Shown piece after piece: positions 5,814 to 8,117 of a DNA stretch of 8,117 nt. The translations under genes were made by a program, and so were the position numbers. The first letter of the stretch is position 1, and every line of letters begins with the position of its first letter. Origin of the DNA: an uncultured Lachnospiraceae bacterium (lineage in GTDB: Bacteria > Bacillota > Clostridia > Lachnospirales > Lachnospiraceae); NCBI GenBank assembly GCA_937891165.1, contig CALAEX010000058.1:1-8117 (forward strand), written 5' to 3'. The notes below the pieces were generated by a model. It saw only the letters and a list, made by a program, of their open reading frames with translations. It searched no databases and had not been told where the DNA came from.

Positions 5814-5842
5814 ATTTTATTATATATTTATAAATTTGTCAA
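5814..5842 (-). promoter_or_regulatory. rplJL promoter, TTGACA-N17-TAAAAT
   Basis: Perfect -35 TTGACA (5837..5842), 17-base spacer and -10 TAAAAT (5814..5819, 5 of 6). Long A and T tracts just upstream (5846..5869) resemble an UP element, as expected for a strong growth-rate-controlled promoter. It has the same architecture as the rpoB promoter at 2199..2227. Confidence 0.85.
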
Positions 5843-5851
5843 CCATTTTTG

Positions 5852-5923
5852 AAAAAAAACTTTTTTTCATTGGCTTCCCTTGAGAAGTAACGTGCCTAAA
5901 CGCCATTCTCTTAGGATTCAGCC
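5852..5923 (-). terminator. Probable rplA terminator structure
   Basis: Downstream of rplA the minus strand can form an interrupted stem: GGCT/AGCC, CCT/GGG and GAGAA/TTCTC (5872..5923). This is followed about 12 bases later by eight T (complement of 5852..5859). A shorter alternative pairing CCTAA/TTAGG exists inside. The gap between stem and T-run and the internal loop make it an imperfect terminator. Its position, between rplA and the separate rplJL promoter, is where one would be expected. Confidence 0.45.
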
Positions 5924-5942
5924 CATTAAGCAAACAAAAATA

Positions 5943-6632
5943 TTAGCCTAACTTAGCAGCATTTACTTTTACACCAGGGCCCATTGTAGCAGCGAGTGTT
6001 ACGCTCTTTAAATAAGTACCCTTTGCAGCGGCTGGCTTAGCCTTAATGATTGCACCCATCAGAGTCTGGAAGTTGTCTGCGAGTTGTTCTTCTGTAAAAG
6101 AAGCTTTTCCTACTGGACAGTGAATAATGTTTGTCTTGTCTAATCTGTATTCAATCTTACCTGCTTTGATGTCCTTAATAGCCTTTGTAACATCCATAGT
6201 TACTGTACCAGCTTTTGGGTTTGGCATTAAGCCCTTTGGTCCGAGAACTCTACCAAGACGACCAACAATACCCATCATATCAGGAGTAGCAACAACTACG
6301 TCAAAATCAAACCAACCACCCTGAATTCTTGGGATTAAATCATCTCCACCTACGAAATCTGCACCAGCTGCTTGTGCTTCTGCAACTTTATCTCCTTTAG
6401 CGAATACGAGAACTCTAACTGTCTTACCTGTTCCGTGTGGTAAAACTACTGCACCACGAACCTGCTGGTCAGCGTGACGACCATCTACACCAAGTCTGAT
6501 GTGAGCTTCAATTGTTTCATCAAACTTAGCAACTGCGGACTTCTTTACTAAGCTAATTGCTTCAGATGCATCATATTGAGCAGTCTTATCAAATGATTTA
6601 ACTGTTTCGTTATATTTCTTTCCTCTTTTCAT
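5943..6632 (-). CDS. rplA: 50S ribosomal protein L1
   Basis: Primary rRNA-binding protein at the mobile L1 stalk, involved in release of deacylated tRNA, and classical translational repressor of the L11 operon. The 229 residues are normal length. Visible are the N-terminal MKRGKKYNETVKSFDKT, the AHIRLGVDGRHADQQVRGAV strand, VVLPHGTGKTVRVLVFAKGD, and the L1 signature region with ATPDMMG..GRLGRVLGPKGLMPNPKAGTV. The C-terminus reads KGTYLKSVTLAATMGPGVKV. AGGAGG (6641..6646) lies 8 bases before the ATG. The leader ahead of it carries an L1-site mimic, so the protein may directly regulate its own start as well as rplK. Confidence 0.98.
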   Translation of the reverse strand: MKRGKKYNETVKSFDKTAQYDASEAISLVKKSAVAKFDETIEAHIRLGVDGRHADQQVRGAVVLPHGTGKTVRVLVFAKGDKVAEAQAAGADFVGGDDLIPRIQGGWFDFDVVVATPDMMGIVGRLGRVLGPKGLMPNPKAGTVTMDVTKAIKDIKAGKIEYRLDKTNIIHCPVGKASFTEEQLADNFQTLMGAIIKAKPAAAKGTYLKSVTLAATMGPGVKVNAAKLG

Positions 6633-6647
6633 TTCATTAACCTCCTA

Positions 6648-6696
6648 GTGGTAATTGCGGAATGGTTTTTCCTCCCACAACCGTTCCTTTGGAACG
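6648..6696 (-). promoter_or_regulatory. L1-binding operator upstream of rplA (23S rRNA mimic)
   Basis: On the minus strand: a 6-bp hairpin CGTTCC-AAA-GGAACG, then GTGG-GA-GGAA, a 6-base loop, TTCC, the unpaired stretch GCAATTA, and CCAC. The GTGGGAGG motif closed by CCAC across an asymmetric internal loop is the same arrangement as the L1 site in 23S rRNA helix 76 (GGTGGGAGG...ATACCACC). The CCAC strand ends one base before AGGAGG, so bound L1 would cover the rplA ribosome binding site. L1 autoregulation is established for the family; its operation at this second site is inference. Confidence 0.75.
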
Positions 6697-6721
6697 AGTT
6701 TACTTTATTTTCAATTATAAA

Positions 6722-7147
6722 TTAATCTTCAACAACAATACCCATACTTCTTGCTGTACCAGAAATCATGCTAATCGCTGCCTCTAAAGATGCTGCATTT
6801 AAATCAGGCATTTTAAGAGCTGCAATTCTTTCTACTTCTGCTTTCTTAATTGTAGCAACCTTATTCTTGTTTGGTGCTGCAGAACCAGACTTAAGATTAC
6901 ATGCCTTCTTTAAAAGTACTGCAGCAGGAGGAGTCTTTGTAATAAATGTAAAACTTCTATCCTGATATACAGTAATAACAACTGGGATAATCATACCTTC
7001 CTGATCTGCTGTTCTTGCGTTGAATTCCTTTGTAAACTGAGGAATATTTACACCATGCTGACCAAGTGCTGGACCTACTGGTGGAGCTGGTGTTGCCTTT
7101 GCCGCAGGAATCTGTAATTTAATATAACCTGTAACTTTCTTTGCCAT
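6722..7147 (-). CDS. rplK: 50S ribosomal protein L11
   Basis: Forms the GTPase-associated centre with 23S rRNA and L10, contacts elongation factors, and is the site of thiostrepton action. The 141 residues are full length. The N-terminal domain reads MAKKVTGYIKLQIPAAKATP with the proline-rich PAPPVGPALGQHGVNIPQF, where resistance mutations usually map and which is wild type here. The C-terminal rRNA-binding domain carries FTFITKTPPAAVLLKKA and ends SGTARSMGIVVED. The ATG follows AGGAGG (7157..7162) by 9 bases. It is the first gene of the rplKA pair, 79 bases after nusG, with an L1 operator in the gap and no visible terminator or promoter, so it is probably co-transcribed with nusG. Confidence 0.98.
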   Translation of the reverse strand: MAKKVTGYIKLQIPAAKATPAPPVGPALGQHGVNIPQFTKEFNARTADQEGMIIPVVITVYQDRSFTFITKTPPAAVLLKKACNLKSGSAAPNKNKVATIKKAEVERIAALKMPDLNAASLEAAISMISGTARSMGIVVED

Positions 7148-7167
7148 GATAGCATACCTCCTAAAAT

Positions 7168-7212
7168 GTGGTGTTATCGGAGCTTTCCTCCCACGAACCG
7201 CCCTATGCGGTT
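7168..7212 (-). promoter_or_regulatory. L1-binding operator upstream of rplK (23S rRNA mimic)
   Basis: On the minus strand: a 6-bp hairpin AACCGC/GCGGTT with a 5-base loop, then GTGG-GA-GGA, loop AAGC, TCC, the unpaired stretch GATAACA, and CCAC, ending 5 bases before the rplK AGGAGG. It has the same parts in the same order as the site ahead of rplA, with different loop and hairpin bases. The GTGGGAGG/CCAC frame matches the 23S rRNA L1 site. The leader of the L11 gene is the known place for L1 repression in bacteria. Confidence 0.8.
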
Positions 7213-7226
7213 ATCTCATAACTAAT

Positions 7227-7751
7227 TTAATAATTTTCTACTCTTACATCTGTAAAACTAACTTCTACAGGTGTTTCTCGACCTAACAATTCAATATTCA
7301 CTGTTACGGTCTGTTTGTGAAGATTGATTGCACTGATAATTCCCTTTGCATCTTCAAATGGGTCGGAAATAATTGTCACAGCATCACCAACAGCAAAATC
7401 AACAGTTAGTTCCGCTTCTTTTATCAGTCCCATGTTCTTCATTTCTGCTTCAGTCAATGGTACTGGTTTGGACCCCGGACCAACAAATCCAGTAACACCT
7501 CTCGTATTACGAACAACGTACCATGTCTCATCATTCATCTCCATATGGAGAAGTACATAACCCGGAAACATTTTTCTTTGTACTTGCTTTTTTACACCAT
7601 TTTTAATTTCCCATGCATCCTGAAGCGGAACAGATACTTCTAAAATTTGGTCCTGAAGTTTTCTGTTTTCAATTGTCTTTTCGATGTTGGCTTTTACCTT
7701 GTTCTCATACCCGGAATAAGTATGCACAACGTACCAATTAGCCTCTGCCAT
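7227..7751 (-). CDS. nusG: Transcription termination/antitermination factor NusG
   Basis: General elongation factor that bridges the RNA polymerase clamp and lobe and modulates pausing, and can couple polymerase to Rho or ribosomal S10. The 174 residues are normal length. The NGN domain starts NWYVVHTYSGYENKVKANIE and contains the signature KMFPGYVLLHMEM...VRNTRGVTGFVG. A linker leads to the C-terminal KOW domain (about residues 118-174) with VGDAVTIISDPFEDAKGII. GGAGGT lies about 7 bases before the ATG. It is 21 bases from the secE stop, the standard secE-nusG pair. Confidence 0.98.
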   Translation of the reverse strand: MAEANWYVVHTYSGYENKVKANIEKTIENRKLQDQILEVSVPLQDAWEIKNGVKKQVQRKMFPGYVLLHMEMNDETWYVVRNTRGVTGFVGPGSKPVPLTEAEMKNMGLIKEAELTVDFAVGDAVTIISDPFEDAKGIISAINLHKQTVTVNIELLGRETPVEVSFTDVRVENY

Positions 7752-7772
7752 TATACTACCTCCATCGCCATT

Positions 7773-7976
7773 CTACATGATTAAATCAATACCAAACTTA
7801 ATAACCAAATCAAGTAATGCAATGATTACACTCAGAATTGTGGTGATGATAACGACAACTACTGTTTGTTTACCAAGAGATTTTTTATCAGGCCAGATAA
7901 TCTTCTTAAACTCTGCCTTTAATCCCTTGAACCAGCCCTTAATTGCAAGAGCTTTTTCATTTGCAGTATCTCCCAT
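7773..7976 (-). CDS. secE: Preprotein translocase subunit SecE
   Basis: Essential clamp subunit of the SecYEG channel in the cytoplasmic membrane. From the ATG at 7976..7974 it has 67 residues, the single-helix size usual in Gram-positive bacteria. A cytoplasmic amphipathic part carries the family motif KGLKAEFKKIIWPDKKSL, followed by one membrane segment VVVVIITTILSVIIALLDL and a short tail ending FGIDLIM. An in-frame TTG start at 8000 would add eight residues. I prefer the ATG because AGGAAGGAAAG (about 7984..7994) lies just before it and the extra residues do not look like SecE. Confidence 0.95.
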   Translation of the reverse strand: MGDTANEKALAIKGWFKGLKAEFKKIIWPDKKSLGKQTVVVVIITTILSVIIALLDLVIKFGIDLIM

Positions 7977-8007
7977 CGCTACACTTTCCTTCCTAGTCAA
8001 TGACTAA

Positions 8008-8117
8008 TTACTTTGTTTCCTTGTGTAATGTGTGTGCCTTACAGAACTTGCAATACTTCTTTGTTTCCATTCTGTCCGGATGATTCTTCTTTTCCTTTGT
8101 CATGTTGTAATTGCGCT
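8008..8117 (-). CDS. rpmG: 50S ribosomal protein L33, C-terminal 35 residues (5' end outside window)
   Basis: Small 50S protein near the E site. The visible part reads RNYNMTKEKKNHPDRMETKK then YCKFCKAHTLHKETK and a TAA stop. The N-terminal third lies beyond the window. The retained Cys-x2-Cys pair shows that at least half of the zinc ribbon is present, so this is likely the zinc-binding (C+) form. It stands 31 bases ahead of the secE ATG, the standard Firmicute order rpmG-secE-nusG. The window's only GCGC tetranucleotide (8113..8116) is inside this gene. Confidence 0.95.
   Translation of the reverse strand, partial: RNYNMTKEKKNHPDRMETKKYCKFCKAHTLHKETK

Noticed and set aside
7977..8000. TTG start for secE at 8000
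   Set aside because: The ATG at 7976 has the better placed purine-rich ribosome binding site, and the eight added residues are not typical of SecE.

Overview
The window looks like a low-GC Firmicute, most likely a clostridial (Lachnospiraceae-like) genome. This rests on strong AGGAGG-type ribosome binding sites, AT-rich spacers, the sequence character of L7/L12, L33 and RpoB, and the conserved order rpmG-secE-nusG-rplK-rplA-rplJ-rplL-rpoB. The placement is by sequence character only and was not searched. All of these core genes lie on the minus strand, so the operon reads from right (8117) to left (1).

From the right: the 3' part of rpmG (L33), then secE and nusG, tightly packed. Next come rplK and rplA, each preceded by a leader that imitates the L1-binding site of 23S rRNA. 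A structured spacer follows, then a strong promoter and a classic L10 leader with an intrinsic attenuator, then rplJ and rplL. A 14-bp perfect hairpin with a T-tract closes rplL. In the usual order rpoB would follow directly, and its first 693 codons fill 1..2080.

Here the rplL-rpoB junction is split by about 2.3 kb of foreign, AT-rich DNA carrying a complete Type II restriction-modification system closely related to HhaI (GCGC). The 5-cytosine methyltransferase (2509..3486, +) matches M.HhaI at every catalytic and recognition position I can recall. The endonuclease (3741..4559, -) is an R.HhaI-like PD-(D/E)XK nuclease. The two genes converge. The methyltransferase has its own -10 box. The endonuclease starts 26 bases past the rplL terminator stem, with no room for a promoter after that stem, so it is probably fed by read-through from the ribosomal-protein operon. 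rpoB has its own consensus promoter on the far side of the insert.

The most unusual content is a pair of about 193-bp palindromic elements, one at each 3' or 5' edge of the methyltransferase gene (2257..2450 and 3510..3701). They share a conserved core of about 85 nt. Their arms and terminal inverted repeats differ between copies, yet each remains self-complementary, which is covariation over almost the whole length. Copy 1 is flanked by a perfect 8-bp target duplication, so it is a transposed, MITE-like unit. I do not recognise the family.
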